The notes under the pieces: generated by a model | The model's database searches: none | Seen by the model: the letters and a program-made list of their open reading frames with translations, nothing else | What the model was told of the DNA's origin: nothing | Assembly: GCA_965197495.1 (NCBI GenBank) | Contig: OZ240210.1 | Coordinates: 5,704,001 to 5,768,000 of the forward strand | Length of the DNA: 64,000 nucleotides | Direction of reading: 5' to 3' | Source: SMYC01 sp965197495 | Lineage (GTDB): Bacteria; Acidobacteriota; Vicinamibacteria; Marinacidobacterales; SMYC01 | Made by a program: the position numbers and the translations under genes | Shown here: piece by piece, positions 35,146 through 45,383 of the stretch | How positions within the stretch are numbered: position 1 is the stretch's first letter | How the letters are laid out: every line of letters begins with the position of its first letter

Positions 35146-37169
35146 TCTTCACCGTCCGTCGACTTGTCGGATGGCGCGAGGCGGATGGCCCACAGCCCGC
35201 TGTTGAAATCGGCGAAGAAGATCGTGCCTTTGTGTGGCTGCGGTCCCCAGGCGAACGGGGCGTTTGCGAGAAAGCCTTCGTTGTCGGTCGAGAAAAAACG
35301 GCCGATCTCGCGGCCTTGACGGTAGAGATCGCCGAGGAGCTCGCCCGAGATGTCAACGATACGCAGGCCGGCATCGTAATGCGCCACGTACATGATCTCT
35401 TCATCCCAATCGATCCACAAATTGTGAGGGCCGGAATCGGGGAGCTGATAGCGCGCCACTTCATGCGGCTCGTTCATATCGTCGAACTCGACGAAGTGCA
35501 GCCAGCCCTTCGCGTGCGAGGGGATCTGCTCTTTCCACAAGATCCCGCCGCCCTCCGGTTTGATCGGGTTGGTATAGAACGCTTCGTCGCCGCCCACGAC
35601 GTAGAAGCGGTCCGCGGACTTGCTCTTGAACGGCCACACGGCATGGTTCCATCCGGTGATTTGCGGGAATTTTCCCATCTCGACCGGGCTCGTCGGAGAG
35701 CCGCCCATGCCGCCGCCGCCGACGTCGACGACGATGAGCCCGTCCGAGCGCCCCGCCTGATAAGCGATCCCGTCTCGCACCCAAACGTCGTGCACGCTAC
35801 GGCCTGGTGTTTTCGTCTCGAAACGGGAAACACGGAACGGGTTTCGCGGGTCTTCGACGTTGACGACGTCCCAGCGCCGGCCGTTATTCACGGCGTAGAC
35901 ATGGTCCTCGTGGATGAACACGTTGTGCACACCTCCGGTGAGGCCGTCATCGAATGTAGAGAGGATCTCGACATTGTGTGGGTCGGAGACGTCGAGAAGG
36001 ACGAAGCCGTTACGGCGATTCGACGCGCCTTCGCGGCTGATGATGCAGGTGCGGCCGTCCTCGGAGACTTTGACATCGTTGACAGTACGCGCGTCGACTT
36101 GAACCGTGTCGATGAGCTTCATGTCGGTGGGGTCGGTGACGTCATAAAAATACGCGTGGCCTTCGGCGTTCCACGTGCCGTGGACAGCATAGTCGCGTCC
36201 ATCGATCCCTTCCTAGACCCAAAGATCCGCGGTGATGCGATCCGAGACCCGCGCGTGGCCGAGAAACTCGATCTCTCGGGCCACGTTTCTCGGTGTGACG
36301 AGAACACTCGCGCGCGCCATCCGATCGCCGGACATGGCGACGATCGTGTAGATACCCGGCTGCTCGGCGACGAAACGGCCGAGCGGGTCGATCTGTGCCG
36401 GGGCTCCGGCGCCCACGGATTCCGGACGGTTCGGATCCGGGCGTGAGGAAAGCGCGAAAGCAATCGGGACGTACTCGAGCCTCTCGCCGGCACTCGAAAG
36501 TGCCGAAGCCTCGAAGCGTACGACATCGCCCGTGCGCGCCTTCCGCGAAGACGCCGTAAGCGTGAGGCTCGCGGTCGGGTTTGGGATCACGTTCACGTCG
36601 TGATCGGCCGACACGCCGTCCGCGTCGGCCGTGATCGTGAAGCTTCCCGGAGCAAGGGCCGTTACGTTGCCGAACCCGTCCGTTTCCGCCGTTTGGGCGT
36701 CGGTGTCGGTGTCGATGTCATCAATGAGAAAACGCGTGGTGAAGTCCGTCCGCTCGGCGCCGCTCGTGTCCGTGCCGCGCGCGCGGATCGGCAAGGTCGT
36801 GCCTGCATACATGCGCGATGGGAAGCCGACGATCGCGATGCTCTCGAGGGGAGGCTCGGGAACGGTGACCTCGATCGTCGTTCGTATCCCCGGGTCGCGA
36901 CGCGAGTAGGAATCCCACGCGCCGTCGAAGGGTTTATCGGGTAAGAGCGCGGTGACGACGAAGGTGCCCGGCCTGTTGGCGGTGACACGGCCGGAAGGCG
37001 TGACCGTGAGCGCCATGCGATTTCCCGAGAAGAAAACCACTTGCGCGTCCGAGCCGTGGATGACGGCTCGAAGCGTCGCCGATGCGCCCACCTCGAGGGT
37101 CATGCTCGCGGGGGTGACCTCGATGGTCGGGGCTTGGACCACGGTGAGTAAAAGTAGAAGAGCGCGCAT
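35142..37169 (-). pseudogene. LVIVD/Ig-like paralog split by an in-frame TAG
   Basis: A single reading frame runs from the ATG at 37169 (GGAGG five bases upstream, then MRALLLLLTVVQAPT signal) to the stop at 35142, broken only by TAG at 36213-36215. The downstream paralog has TGG (Trp) at this place in DLWVWEGLDG, so one G-to-A change makes the stop. Ig-like modules (EVTPASMTLEVGASATLRAV; PSGRVTANRPGTFVVTAL; GRFVAEQPGIYTIVAMSG) precede the stop and the LVIVD propeller follows it. The C-part (36122-35142 and upstream) has no good start. Stop-codon read-through would restore a 675-residue protein. Confidence 0.85.
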
Positions 37170-37308
37170 TCCATCCTCCATGAATGGGCTCAAATTTACA
37201 GCTAGAGCGCGAAAAAAGCGAGCGGAGCGAGGCAGCCGTCGCGACTTTCGAGGGCGCTTTGCAAAACGATAGCCCCGACACGCGCCCTGAAGTAAAATCG
37301 GTCGGATC

Positions 37309-40005
37309 ATGTCGCTGAGCTTCGAGACATTCTGGCCGCTTCTGCTCCTGCCGGCCCTGGCCTATTTGTGGTGGGTGCGTCGGGGGACGGATACGTCCCT
37401 GACCGTCCGCCACTTGACGCTTCTCACTTGGATCCGGAGCGCGGTGGTTTTTCTCCTCGTTGCGGCGCTCATGCGGCCGCTCTTGAACCGGCCTGGCAGG
37501 GAGCTCTCCACGATTTTCGTTTTGGACATCTCGCGGAGCATCTCGCCGGAATTCTTGAACGCTGCCATCCAGTGGAGCGGCGAAGCGGTGCAAAAGGGGA
37601 ATCCGGCGCATGCGCGCTTCATCGGCTTCGGCGCCCAGTCAGCGCTCGTGGAGCGAGCCGAAGAGCTCGGTACGCTGGCTGTCTACGACGGCGCGGCCGT
37701 GGAGTCCGGCGACGTTCAGCCGGGCGCTATCGACCAGAGCCGCACGAATATCGAGCGCGCCGTCCGACAGGCGATGACGAGCTTTCGGCCCGCGAGCTTG
37801 CGGCGACTCGTCCTCATTACCGATGGCCACGAGACGGACGGCTCTCTCGATGCGGTCTTACCGGAGCTTCGCGAGCAGGGAGTCCGCGTCTTTACCGTGC
37901 CCGCCGCTGTGCGCGGCGAAGACGATAGCTGGATCGAGTCGATCGAGGTCCCTGAAAAAGTGCGCGCCAAGGAGATGAGTGAGATTGGTATCGTGGTCTT
38001 CAGCCGCACGGAAAAAGAAGCGACCGTGGGGCTCGAGATGTCCTCGGCACGGCTCGCGAGCCGCGAGCTCACGCTCTCGCCCGGCTTTACCCGTGTTGCG
38101 TTCGAAGTTCGGCTTCCTGACGAAGGGCTCGTGGATCTGCAGGCGCGCATCGAGACGGCTGAAGACCCGTTCGAGATAAACGACGTGAGGGTCCAGACGG
38201 TGGCGGTCGGGCCCGCGCCGCGAGTGCTCTACGTCGAAGGCCACGTCGCTAGCGCCGGCTACTTGAGAACTGCGCTCTCCTCCGAGGGGCTCGATGTGAC
38301 GGTGCGCTCGGGCGACAACCTGGCGTCGGTGGACTGGAAGGCCTATGACGCCGTGATTCTGAGCGACGTTTCGATCAAGGACTTGAGCGAGCCAACGATG
38401 CGCGCCATCGAAAGCTATGTGCGCGACGACGAAGGCGGGTTCATCTTCGCTGCGGGCGAGACGAGCTTCGGCGAGGAAGGCTACTCCGACACGATCATCG
38501 AGCGCATTTTGCCGGTGGAGTTTCGCGTCGAAGAAAAGTGGAAGGATTTGTCTCTCATCATCGTGCTCGATAAGTCCTACAGCATGTATGGACGCAAGAT
38601 TGCGCTCGCGAAGGAAGCGACCAAAGCGGCGCTCGATTTACTCGAGGAAACCCATCGTTTCGGCGTCGTGACCTTCGACTGGAATCCCTATACGACGATT
38701 CCACTTCAGCTCGTCGCTACCAACAGGGAGTTCATCAAGGAAGGGATCAGCCGGATTCAAGCGAGCGCGCAGACGAACATTTATCCGGCCCTCGAGCGCT
38801 CGTTCGAGCAACTCCTCGAGAGCCCCTCGAAGGTCAAGCACGTCATCCTGCTCTCCGATGGAAAGACTTATCCCGACGATTACGAAGAGCTCGTGAACCG
38901 CATGACGGAGAAAGAGATCACGGTCTCGACGGTCGCCGTGGGGGAAGAAGCCGATCGGGAGCTTCTTGCCGATATCGCGGAGTGGGGGGAGGGTCGCAGC
39001 TACTTTATCGAGGACGCGGAGCGTGTGCAGCAGATCTTCATCGAGGAGACACAAATTGCGCTCGAGTCCACGCTCATCGAAGAGACGTTCGAGCCTCTCG
39101 TGAAGCGCGAGGTCGAAGCGCTGAGCGGCATCGATTTCGACACCGCGCCGCCGCTCAAAGGATACGTTTCGACGCTTCCGAAAGATACAGCCGAAGTCAT
39201 CCTCGAAGCTCCGGACGAGGATCCGCTTCTTGCCCGATGGCATTACGGGATTGGCCGCTCTGTCATGTTCACGTCCGACGTCAAGAATCGATGGGCGGCC
39301 GACTGGCTCGAATGGGATGGCTACGGAAAGTTTTGGGCGCAGCTCGTGCGCGAGACGTTACGGCGCAGCCGCGGCGCGGAAGTCGATTTTCACGTCGAGC
39401 GCAAGGGAGACGCGGCGGAGGTCGACCTGCGCGTCGTCGACGAGAAGGGTGAGTTCCCCAGAGGGCTCGTACCGTCTCTCGAGATCACCGGCCCCGGGCG
39501 CGCTGTTCGCACCATGGCGATGCGGCAAACGGCGCCGGGTCACTACCACGCATCGGTTCCCTTGAAGATCTCGGCGGACTCTCCCTGGCGCTTTCAACTT
39601 TCGGGTGACGGCTTGCCCGAAGAGGCGCTCGCCCTCGCGGGGAACGCACGCGCGGTGTTTTATCCTTATCCGGATGAGTACCGTTTCTATCCACCCGACA
39701 GCGCGCGTCTCGAAGCCATCGCCGAAGAAACAGGCGGCGTGTTCCGCCCGGAAATCGAAGATATCTTCGCCGCGCGCCGCGAAACGGCGAGCTTTCCTAC
39801 CGAGCTCTGGCCCTTCTTGGCAGCGCTCGCTTTGCTACTCTATTTTGTGGATATCGCGCTCAGACGCGTTCCCTGGCTTTGGGAGAAGCTCGAAGTGCGC
39901 GTGAGCACCAATTTTCATGCGGGCCGCTTGGCGGACATACGGAAAAACCGAAGAGCCCTATACGGTCCCGGATCTGGAGGGTCTGCTGTCGGAGGTGACG
40001 GGTGA
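37309..40005 (+). CDS. membrane protein with two von Willebrand A-like regions, C-terminus altered
   Basis: 898 residues. N-terminal membrane helices are FWPLLLLPALAYLWWV and IRSAVVFLLVAALMRPLL. The first VWA-like region (about residues 65-210) has FVLDISRSISPEF and LVLITDGHETDGS. A class I glutamine-amidotransferase-like stretch (PRVLYVEGHVASAGYLRTALSSEGLDV and SYVRDDEGGFIFAAGE, about 300-400) follows. The second VWA-like region (405-590) has a MIDAS-type DKSYSMYGRK and ILLSDGKTYPDDYEELV. A third part (GIGRSVMFTSDVKNRWAADW) and a last helix WPFLAALALLLYFVDIALR come next. After GRLADIRKNRR the frame reads into peptidase sequence out of frame and the last about 15 residues are not native. Confidence 0.8.
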   Translation: MSLSFETFWPLLLLPALAYLWWVRRGTDTSLTVRHLTLLTWIRSAVVFLLVAALMRPLLNRPGRELSTIFVLDISRSISPEFLNAAIQWSGEAVQKGNPAHARFIGFGAQSALVERAEELGTLAVYDGAAVESGDVQPGAIDQSRTNIERAVRQAMTSFRPASLRRLVLITDGHETDGSLDAVLPELREQGVRVFTVPAAVRGEDDSWIESIEVPEKVRAKEMSEIGIVVFSRTEKEATVGLEMSSARLASRELTLSPGFTRVAFEVRLPDEGLVDLQARIETAEDPFEINDVRVQTVAVGPAPRVLYVEGHVASAGYLRTALSSEGLDVTVRSGDNLASVDWKAYDAVILSDVSIKDLSEPTMRAIESYVRDDEGGFIFAAGETSFGEEGYSDTIIERILPVEFRVEEKWKDLSLIIVLDKSYSMYGRKIALAKEATKAALDLLEETHRFGVVTFDWNPYTTIPLQLVATNREFIKEGISRIQASAQTNIYPALERSFEQLLESPSKVKHVILLSDGKTYPDDYEELVNRMTEKEITVSTVAVGEEADRELLADIAEWGEGRSYFIEDAERVQQIFIEETQIALESTLIEETFEPLVKREVEALSGIDFDTAPPLKGYVSTLPKDTAEVILEAPDEDPLLARWHYGIGRSVMFTSDVKNRWAADWLEWDGYGKFWAQLVRETLRRSRGAEVDFHVERKGDAAEVDLRVVDEKGEFPRGLVPSLEITGPGRAVRTMAMRQTAPGHYHASVPLKISADSPWRFQLSGDGLPEEALALAGNARAVFYPYPDEYRFYPPDSARLEAIAEETGGVFRPEIEDIFAARRETASFPTELWPFLAALALLLYFVDIALRRVPWLWEKLEVRVSTNFHAGRLADIRKNRRALYGPGSGGSAVGGDG

Positions 40006-40570
40006 TGTCGGGTTCGCGAAAGATTTCTTTGCTCGCTACATTCACGATAGCGAGCTACCCGACTACGCGTCCCTTCTGGCGCTCGCCGGGCTCGAGCTGC
40101 GGCTACGAGCCGAAGGGGAGCCCAGCATCGGCGCGAGCATCCGAGAAGAGGACGGAAAGCTCATCGTTGTCTCGACTGTCCTCGATGGGCCGGCCTATCA
40201 CGCCGGTCTCGACCGCGAGGACGTCATTCTCGAACTCGCCGGTCGACCCATCACTGATGCCAAGAGCTTGATTGAGGCGATGAAGGTTTTCGCGCCTTCT
40301 GACAGCGCGACGATCGTTTTCGAAAAACGCGGTGAGCGACGGGAAGCGGAGCTCGTGTTCGAGCAGAACCCGCATATCGAGGTCGTGCCGTTCGAGAAGG
40401 CTTCTAAAGACGTTACGCTCGAGATCGAGAGCTTTCGGCGCGCGTGGCTCGGGAGCTCGCTGACGCACGCGCTCGAGAGACATTGTCACGAATGCGGCCG
40501 GAGCTTCGCCTTCGAGAACGCGTTCTGCCCTTATGACGGTAAGCGTTTGAAGATCGTGCCCAAGCAGTAG
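39936..40570 (+). pseudogene. C-terminal fragment of an M61 (glycyl aminopeptidase) family protein with PDZ domain
   Basis: The frame open from 39917 to 40570 matches, from about EEPYTVPDLEGLL on, the tail of M61 peptidases: VGFAKDFFARYIHDSELPDYASLLALAGLELR, then a PDZ domain (GASIREEDGKLIVVSTVLDGPAYHAGLDREDVILELAGRPI). The N-terminal catalytic domain with its HEFFH motif is missing; the fragment starts inside the VWA gene at a one-off junction near 39936. It ends in an extra zinc-ribbon-like tail (HCHECGRSF...AFCPYDGKRLKI). No ribosome site or independent start is convincing. Confidence 0.7.
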
Positions 40571-40971
40571 TAGCCCGAGCGGTAACGATGTTCCATCCGG
40601 ACGGCCCGACGTTTTGGGAGCTGGCCCGGCAGGCTCTGTCCTCGACAGCCCGAGGCTACGACCTTTTCGCACCCAAGTTCGACGTCACGCCGTTTCGGAC
40701 GCCGGACTTCATTCTTCGCAAGAGTGCTGACTACGTTTACGAGAGCTTGAGGCCGCGGCGGGCGCTCGATCTGTGCTGCGGCACCGGTGCGATGCTCGAG
40801 TGGCTGCCCCCGGGCTCCGTCGGGCTCGACGCGAGCAGCGGGATGTTGACGGCAGCGAGGCGGAACGTGCAGGACCAGAGTCTCGTCCGCGCGTCGGCGC
40901 TCCACCCTCCGTTTCGGGCCGCGTTCGATGTCGTCACCTGTTTCAGCGCGCTCGGCCACTTTGTTCCTAGT

Positions 40972-43183
40972 CTGAAGTTCCTTGCTGAAAAAACCAAGAT
41001 CCGGTGTTGATCCAATAAGATAGATGGAATCAATGGTGCTGGCTTCTGTCTACACGGTGATACCTTTGAGCAAGTCGTAGGCTCTCTGCTGTTTCGAGTC
41101 CGGAGTTGTCGTGACATCGAAGGTGGGCTCGTCGGGTCCGGCTTCCGGTCGCCGACATTTGTTTCGGACGATGTTGCTGAGAAGGCGCAGCAGCGTGCGG
41201 AAGCTGGAAGCTGGTCTCCCATCGTCAAGCTTCTTGGTGTGTATCTTGCGCAGGGCTGCGTCGGAGCGCTGCGCCGGAGCGACGGGGTCACGCTCGGCCT
41301 TCGCCTGCTGCTCCTCGTCAGAGAATACTAGCGGGCGCCAAACCTCCATCATGTGCCACAGGACGTAGTAGGCCAGCATGCACAAGAAGATGTGCGCCCG
41401 GACTCGGTTTTCGCGCCGGTGACGAATCGGCCGCACCTTTAGGTCCGTGCTCTTGAAGGAACGAAACGCCCTCTCGACCTGGGTCAGCAACTTGTAGCTG
41501 CGCACTGTGTCGTCGGTTTTCATCCGCTGCTCAGCAAGACTGGTGCGGATCACGTAGATGCCGTCAAGGGCAGCTTCCGCAGTGACCTTTGTGTCGTCGA
41601 TTTCGAAGCTAAAGCTGTCGTCGCGAATGTCCAGCTTGAAGTGCTTGCCGACTTTGTACTTGTTGAGAACTTTGCCTACCCGCACACCGATTTTATCTTT
41701 ACCATGCAGCTGACCTCGCCCGATCCGTTGGCGAATCCGTTCCAACTGCTTAACGATCGTCCCCATGTGTCGCTTCCACCGCTGGAGCCGTTTGTTGGCG
41801 AGCTCAGAGTTGCCGTTGGCGAGGCGCGAGGCGTCGGCAGCCATCGTTGTCTCGTCTAGCTCGAAGTCGAAACCGTCGTCACGGATGTCGAGCCTATAGT
41901 ACTTGCCGACCTTGTACTTGTTGAGGAGCTTTTTCACCGTAGCACGGATGTCCTCCTTGCCGTGCAAACGGCGCCGCTCGACCATCCGACAAACCTTCTC
42001 CAGCTCCTTGCAGGTTGCTTCGAGCAGAGCACGACGCTTGTGACGCCGCCTCTCGGCCAGCTCCGGATTGCGGCAAGCGACCAGCCTCTCGTTGGGGAAA
42101 TCCGGGTGCGTCAACTCAAACAGGTTCCGCCTGTCGAATAGCCCCATCTGGATCACCCCATCGTTAATGAGCTTGCGAATCGGTTCGGGACGCAGAGCGG
42201 TAATCCAGTCGATACCGTCCATCTCCCGTAACTCGTCGATCTGGGTCTGGGTGATCATTCCGCGGTCGCCCACCATCACAAACTGCTCGATGCCGAACCG
42301 CTCTTGCGCATTTTCTACCTGAGGCAACAGCGTTTTGGGATCGCCCGTGTTGCCCTCAAAGACGGATACCGACACGGGGATGCCGCGTTCGTTGGTCAGC
42401 AGGCCGTAGTTGACCTGCAGCTTGCCTTTCTTGCCGTCACGGTTGTATCCGAGCCTGGCCAGCGGACAACTCACCCCCTCGAAGTAGCTTGAGGTTAGGT
42501 CATAGAGCGCGAGGCCGTCGTTTTGGAGATGGCGCGCCGCGAGTTTCTTTTCGATGACCTCCTGGCGTTTGAGAACCCAGTCCATGGTGGCATAGAGATC
42601 GTCTTCGTCGGCATCGCTCACCCCCAGGATTTCGGGCAGTGTGGTTGTGTGCCACCACAGGCTAGTCGCCAGCTTCGACTGCGGTTCGAGGATCCGGGCG
42701 ACTACCATGGCCACGACCAAATCCCGCTCTGGTGAGTGTCGAGAGCCAACGAGCTTTTCGAAACCGAGCTGTCTCATGGCACTGAGCACCGCGTCGACGT
42801 GGCCATGGTGCCGGGAGCCGTTCTCGACGATTTCGAAGGCGTCTTCGAGCGAAACGAGCTTTTGCCCCTTGAGTATGCGTCGGATGGCATCGACCTGCCC
42901 GCTCGGCAGTTTGGACAGGTTGGCAAGTGTGCGCTTGCGCGGTTTCTTGCTCTTGGCATCCCGATAGGACTCACGGAGCAAAACGGCGGGTTTGGAGTTG
43001 CGGTTGGACACGATATCGATGTGCATGGCTACTATATACACTATATAGACATATATAACAACAATAAATACAATAAAACATGGCTACTAATTGCAGGCAA
43101 AAATCACACCTCTAGCGCTGTAACTCCATGCGACTAAAGGTACTTTACCGAAGCGTGGGAGGGCTTACTGGGCAGAACTTCAG
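40972..43183 (-). mobile_element. IS1634-family element, copy 2
   Basis: 2,212 bases. The right end (plus coordinate 40972) reads CTGAAGTTCCTTGCTGAAAA and the left end (reverse complement from 43183) CTGAAGTTCTGCCCAGTAAG. CCTAGT duplications at 40966-40971 and 43184-43189 flank it. Close in sequence to copy 1 (18620-20829), but its left terminal 100 bases differ and contain an AT-rich run (TATATACACTATATAGACATATATAAC). It inserted into a methyltransferase gene. Confidence 0.93.
41050..43026 (-). CDS. IS1634-family transposase (intact)
   Basis: 658 residues from the ATG at 43026. N-terminus MHIDIVSNRNSKPAVLLRES and RKRTLANLSKLP are typical of IS1634/IS1549. The DDE catalytic core is spread over ALYDLTSSYFEGV, QFVMVGDRGMITQTQI and the C-terminal QVERAFRSFKSTDLKVRPI, with RRENRVRAHIFLCMLAYYVL following. 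Two helical inserts (about 300-440), KLLNKYKVGKYYRLDIRDDG and VLNKYKVGKHFKLDIRDD, are near repeats. It is the complete version of the gene at 18780-20751 and may mobilise both copies. Confidence 0.92.
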   Translation of the reverse strand: MHIDIVSNRNSKPAVLLRESYRDAKSKKPRKRTLANLSKLPSGQVDAIRRILKGQKLVSLEDAFEIVENGSRHHGHVDAVLSAMRQLGFEKLVGSRHSPERDLVVAMVVARILEPQSKLATSLWWHTTTLPEILGVSDADEDDLYATMDWVLKRQEVIEKKLAARHLQNDGLALYDLTSSYFEGVSCPLARLGYNRDGKKGKLQVNYGLLTNERGIPVSVSVFEGNTGDPKTLLPQVENAQERFGIEQFVMVGDRGMITQTQIDELREMDGIDWITALRPEPIRKLINDGVIQMGLFDRRNLFELTHPDFPNERLVACRNPELAERRRHKRRALLEATCKELEKVCRMVERRRLHGKEDIRATVKKLLNKYKVGKYYRLDIRDDGFDFELDETTMAADASRLANGNSELANKRLQRWKRHMGTIVKQLERIRQRIGRGQLHGKDKIGVRVGKVLNKYKVGKHFKLDIRDDSFSFEIDDTKVTAEAALDGIYVIRTSLAEQRMKTDDTVRSYKLLTQVERAFRSFKSTDLKVRPIRHRRENRVRAHIFLCMLAYYVLWHMMEVWRPLVFSDEEQQAKAERDPVAPAQRSDAALRKIHTKKLDDGRPASSFRTLLRLLSNIVRNKCRRPEAGPDEPTFDVTTTPDSKQQRAYDLLKGITV

Positions 43184-43522
43184 CCTAGTGAGCACGCTCA
43201 GCTCGTCGCCGCCGTCAAAAGCTGCCTTCGACCGAACGGACACTTTTTGTTCGTCACCGGATCCATGCCGTCTCCGGCCTCCTCCAGCTATTGGATAGCG
43301 CGTGGTTTTAACGCGGCGATGCATGTGAGAAACACGTTATGGTCGCCGCCATTCGTGATGTACTACCTGACTTTCTTACTCCCGGAAGCCTCGAGCCTCT
43401 TAGAAAACGCAGGCTTCCGCGTAAACGTCGTCGCCGAGCTCGCTGAGCGCTTGGTGCTGGTCGACGCCGAGCTAGATTGATCTCCAACCCGCCGCAATCG
43501 CGAATTCCGTGTTTTGGAGCAA

Positions 43523-43582
43523 GATCAATATTAAGAAAAGCGTAACGCAAAGGCGCAAAGTCGCGAAGGCGCAAAGAAAAAA
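43523..43582 (+). repeat. dispersed GATCAATATTA / CGCAAAG repeat, copy 1
   Basis: GATCAATATTAAGAAAAGCG followed by TAACG and three CGCAAAG- or GCGAAGG-type units. It lies 42 bases after the methyltransferase stop and ends at the left end of ISL3 copy B. Similar copies: 45491-45541 (reversed), 56965-57024 and, in weaker form, 59517-59557. Confidence 0.65.
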
Positions 43583-43583
43583 T
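43576..43583. repeat. target-site duplication of ISL3 copy B (imperfect), left copy
   Basis: GAAAAAAT before the element and GAAAAAAA (45302-45309) after it match at seven of eight bases, as expected for an older 8-bp duplication in an A-rich target. Confidence 0.6.
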
Positions 43584-45301
43584 GGTTCTCCTGTCGTTTC
43601 TGGGGATCTGATTTGGGCGCGAGGGTATGGCCTATGGACGCTGCCGCGATTGTGGAAAACACCGGAAACTCCTGGAGAGAGAGGCGTTAGGGATGGGTTG
43701 TGAGCAGGTACAAACGTAGCAGCGGCGTTTTCCACAATCGCTTGGAAAACGCTTCGCGTTTCCCACAAGCGCCCACAGGCCCCTCCTGATATATACAAGA
43801 AGGATTCATTCATTTGGAATAAGGAAGGGGAGGCATCGATCAGTGGAGGCTATGGAAAACGCCCTTCCAGGCTTCGAAGAGAGCTCAGTCGTGAGCAAGG
43901 CCTTGAACGATCCGGACCGTGGGGGCGTTTCCCACAGCCTCGTTTCGCGCTGCGGGGCAGTGGCATTTGGTGAGGCCTGTGGGTTGAGAGGGTAAGCCAT
44001 GTTTAGATGCGCATCGGCGAGAACGCTAGAATCCTTTTTCGGCAAGAAAAAGGAGCGTTCTCGCGATGCGCGTTACCACGTTAGTCAACAAGCTCATCGG
44101 ATTGCAAGGCCTGTGGGTCCGAAATTTCCACTTCCAGGCGGACAAAGCCAGAGTGGTGGTGGATGTCGTACCACGGAGGAGGAAGCCTCTGTGCGGGGTT
44201 TGCGGTCGAAAGGTCCGCAAGAACAAAGATCGCTACAATCGTTACTGGCGGCACTTGGACCTGTTCGGTGTCCGGAGCTATCTTCGCTACTCGATCCGGC
44301 GAGTGGTTTGTCGGCGTTGTGGCGTGGTCAAAGAAAAGGTGCCTTGGGCCGACAAGGGGAGCCGCTTTACCAAGAGCTTCGAACAAGAGGTAGCGTGGCT
44401 GGCACAGAGGACAGACGTCAGCGCCGTCGCGGAATATTTCCGTGTGACGTGGCGTTCGGTGCGACGGATCATCCAGCGGGTGGTTGCCGAGCAACGGGAT
44501 GAGCGGCGCGAGCTCGATGGATTGCGGGTGATTGGGATGGACGAGATCAGCTACCGCAAACGCCATAAGTACTTAACAGTGGTAATAGACCATCTCAGCG
44601 GCCGGGTCGTCTGGGCGGGAAAGGAGCGCAAGGCCAAGACGCTGCTGCGGTTTTTCCGCAAGCTCGGACCACAAAGAGCCGCGGAGCTCGAAGCGGTCAG
44701 CATGGACATGTGGGAGCCGTACATAACTGTCGTCGGCAAAAAGGCTCCTCAGGCACGGGTGATCTTTGACCGCTTCCACATCGTCAAGCATCTGAACGAG
44801 GCCGTGGATAAGACCCGGCGCGAGCTGGTGCGCGAGCTCAAAGGGACTGCCCGACGCAACCTCAAGAACACCAAGTTTCCCCTTCTCAAGGCCAAACACA
44901 ACCGCAGCGCGAAAGACAAACGGGTGCTCCGCGAGCAGGTGCGAGCTAATCGTCGCCTCTACCGCGCCATGCTTCTGCGCGACGACTTCATGGACCTCTA
45001 CACCTACAAAACCGAGACATGGGCCAAGAAGTTTCTCCGAGGATGGCTGCGGCGCGCTATGAGCTCGAGGATAGAGCCCGTCAAACGCGCGGCGAAGATG
45101 ACCCGCAGCCACTTCGATGGCGTCATCGCGTGGGTCACGTGGAGACTCAGCAACGGCCGACTCGAAGGAATGAACAACAAAATCCGGCTGCTGAGCCACC
45201 GCAGCTTTGGACTCCACTCTGCCGAAGCTCTCATCAGTCTCGTCTACCTAAACTGTGGCGGTCTCACCCTCGAGAGGATCCACTGAAATGGCAGGAGAGG
45301 C
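43584..45301 (+). mobile_element. ISL3-family element, copy B (complete)
   Basis: 1,718 bases with GGTTCTCCTGTCGTTTCTGG at the left and CAGGAGAGGC at the right end. The leader (43584-44065) holds the same TGGAAAACGC hairpins as copy A and the transposase frame is intact. It inserted into the A-rich edge of the dispersed repeat following the methyltransferase gene. Confidence 0.93.
44066..45286 (+). CDS. ISL3-family transposase (intact)
   Basis: 406 residues from the ATG at 44066. An N-terminal region with paired zinc fingers (CGVCGRKVRKNKDRYNR and CRRCGVVKEKV) and a helix-turn-helix (VAEYFRVTWRSVRRIIQRVV) is followed by the DDE transposase core: GMDEISYRKRHKYLTVVID (first D), MDMWEPYITVVGKKAPQA (second D), and GRLEGMNNKIRLL (E). 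The length matches the family. It differs from the minus-strand copy at 48369-49589 by a handful of substitutions, including an extra Lys for Arg in the second zinc finger (VVKEK versus VVREK). It may drive movement of all ISL3 copies in the window. Confidence 0.93.
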   Translation: MRVTTLVNKLIGLQGLWVRNFHFQADKARVVVDVVPRRRKPLCGVCGRKVRKNKDRYNRYWRHLDLFGVRSYLRYSIRRVVCRRCGVVKEKVPWADKGSRFTKSFEQEVAWLAQRTDVSAVAEYFRVTWRSVRRIIQRVVAEQRDERRELDGLRVIGMDEISYRKRHKYLTVVIDHLSGRVVWAGKERKAKTLLRFFRKLGPQRAAELEAVSMDMWEPYITVVGKKAPQARVIFDRFHIVKHLNEAVDKTRRELVRELKGTARRNLKNTKFPLLKAKHNRSAKDKRVLREQVRANRRLYRAMLLRDDFMDLYTYKTETWAKKFLRGWLRRAMSSRIEPVKRAAKMTRSHFDGVIAWVTWRLSNGRLEGMNNKIRLLSHRSFGLHSAEALISLVYLNCGGLTLERIH

Positions 45302-45364
45302 GAAAAAAAAGCAAGAACCGAAAGGGAATGTAAGAGAAAGAAAAGGAGGGAAGAAAAATGACAA

Positions 45365-45383
45365 AAGACCGCTTGCGCGGTCT
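45365..45383. other. short hairpin in the gap between ISL3 copy B and map
   Basis: AGACCGC and GCGGTCT pair around TTGC. It may act as a weak terminator, but there is no clean T-run. The remaining 45302-45564 gap holds the reversed dispersed repeat and no gene. Confidence 0.35.

Larger units (their letters stand above)
40588..43480 (+). pseudogene. SAM-dependent methyltransferase interrupted by IS1634 copy 2
   Basis: The first part, 40588-40971 (128 codons), encodes a class I methyltransferase with the SAM motif ALDLCCGTGAMLEWL and VVTCFSALGHFVPS. The second part, 43190-43480, continues EHAQLVAAVKSCLRPNGHFLFVTG, a normal post-motif strand, and ends at codon 97. Removing the element and one CCTAGT copy rejoins them in frame as a 224-residue protein with stop. 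So the gene was intact before insertion. Downstream lie a dispersed repeat and ISL3 copy B. Confidence 0.9.
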
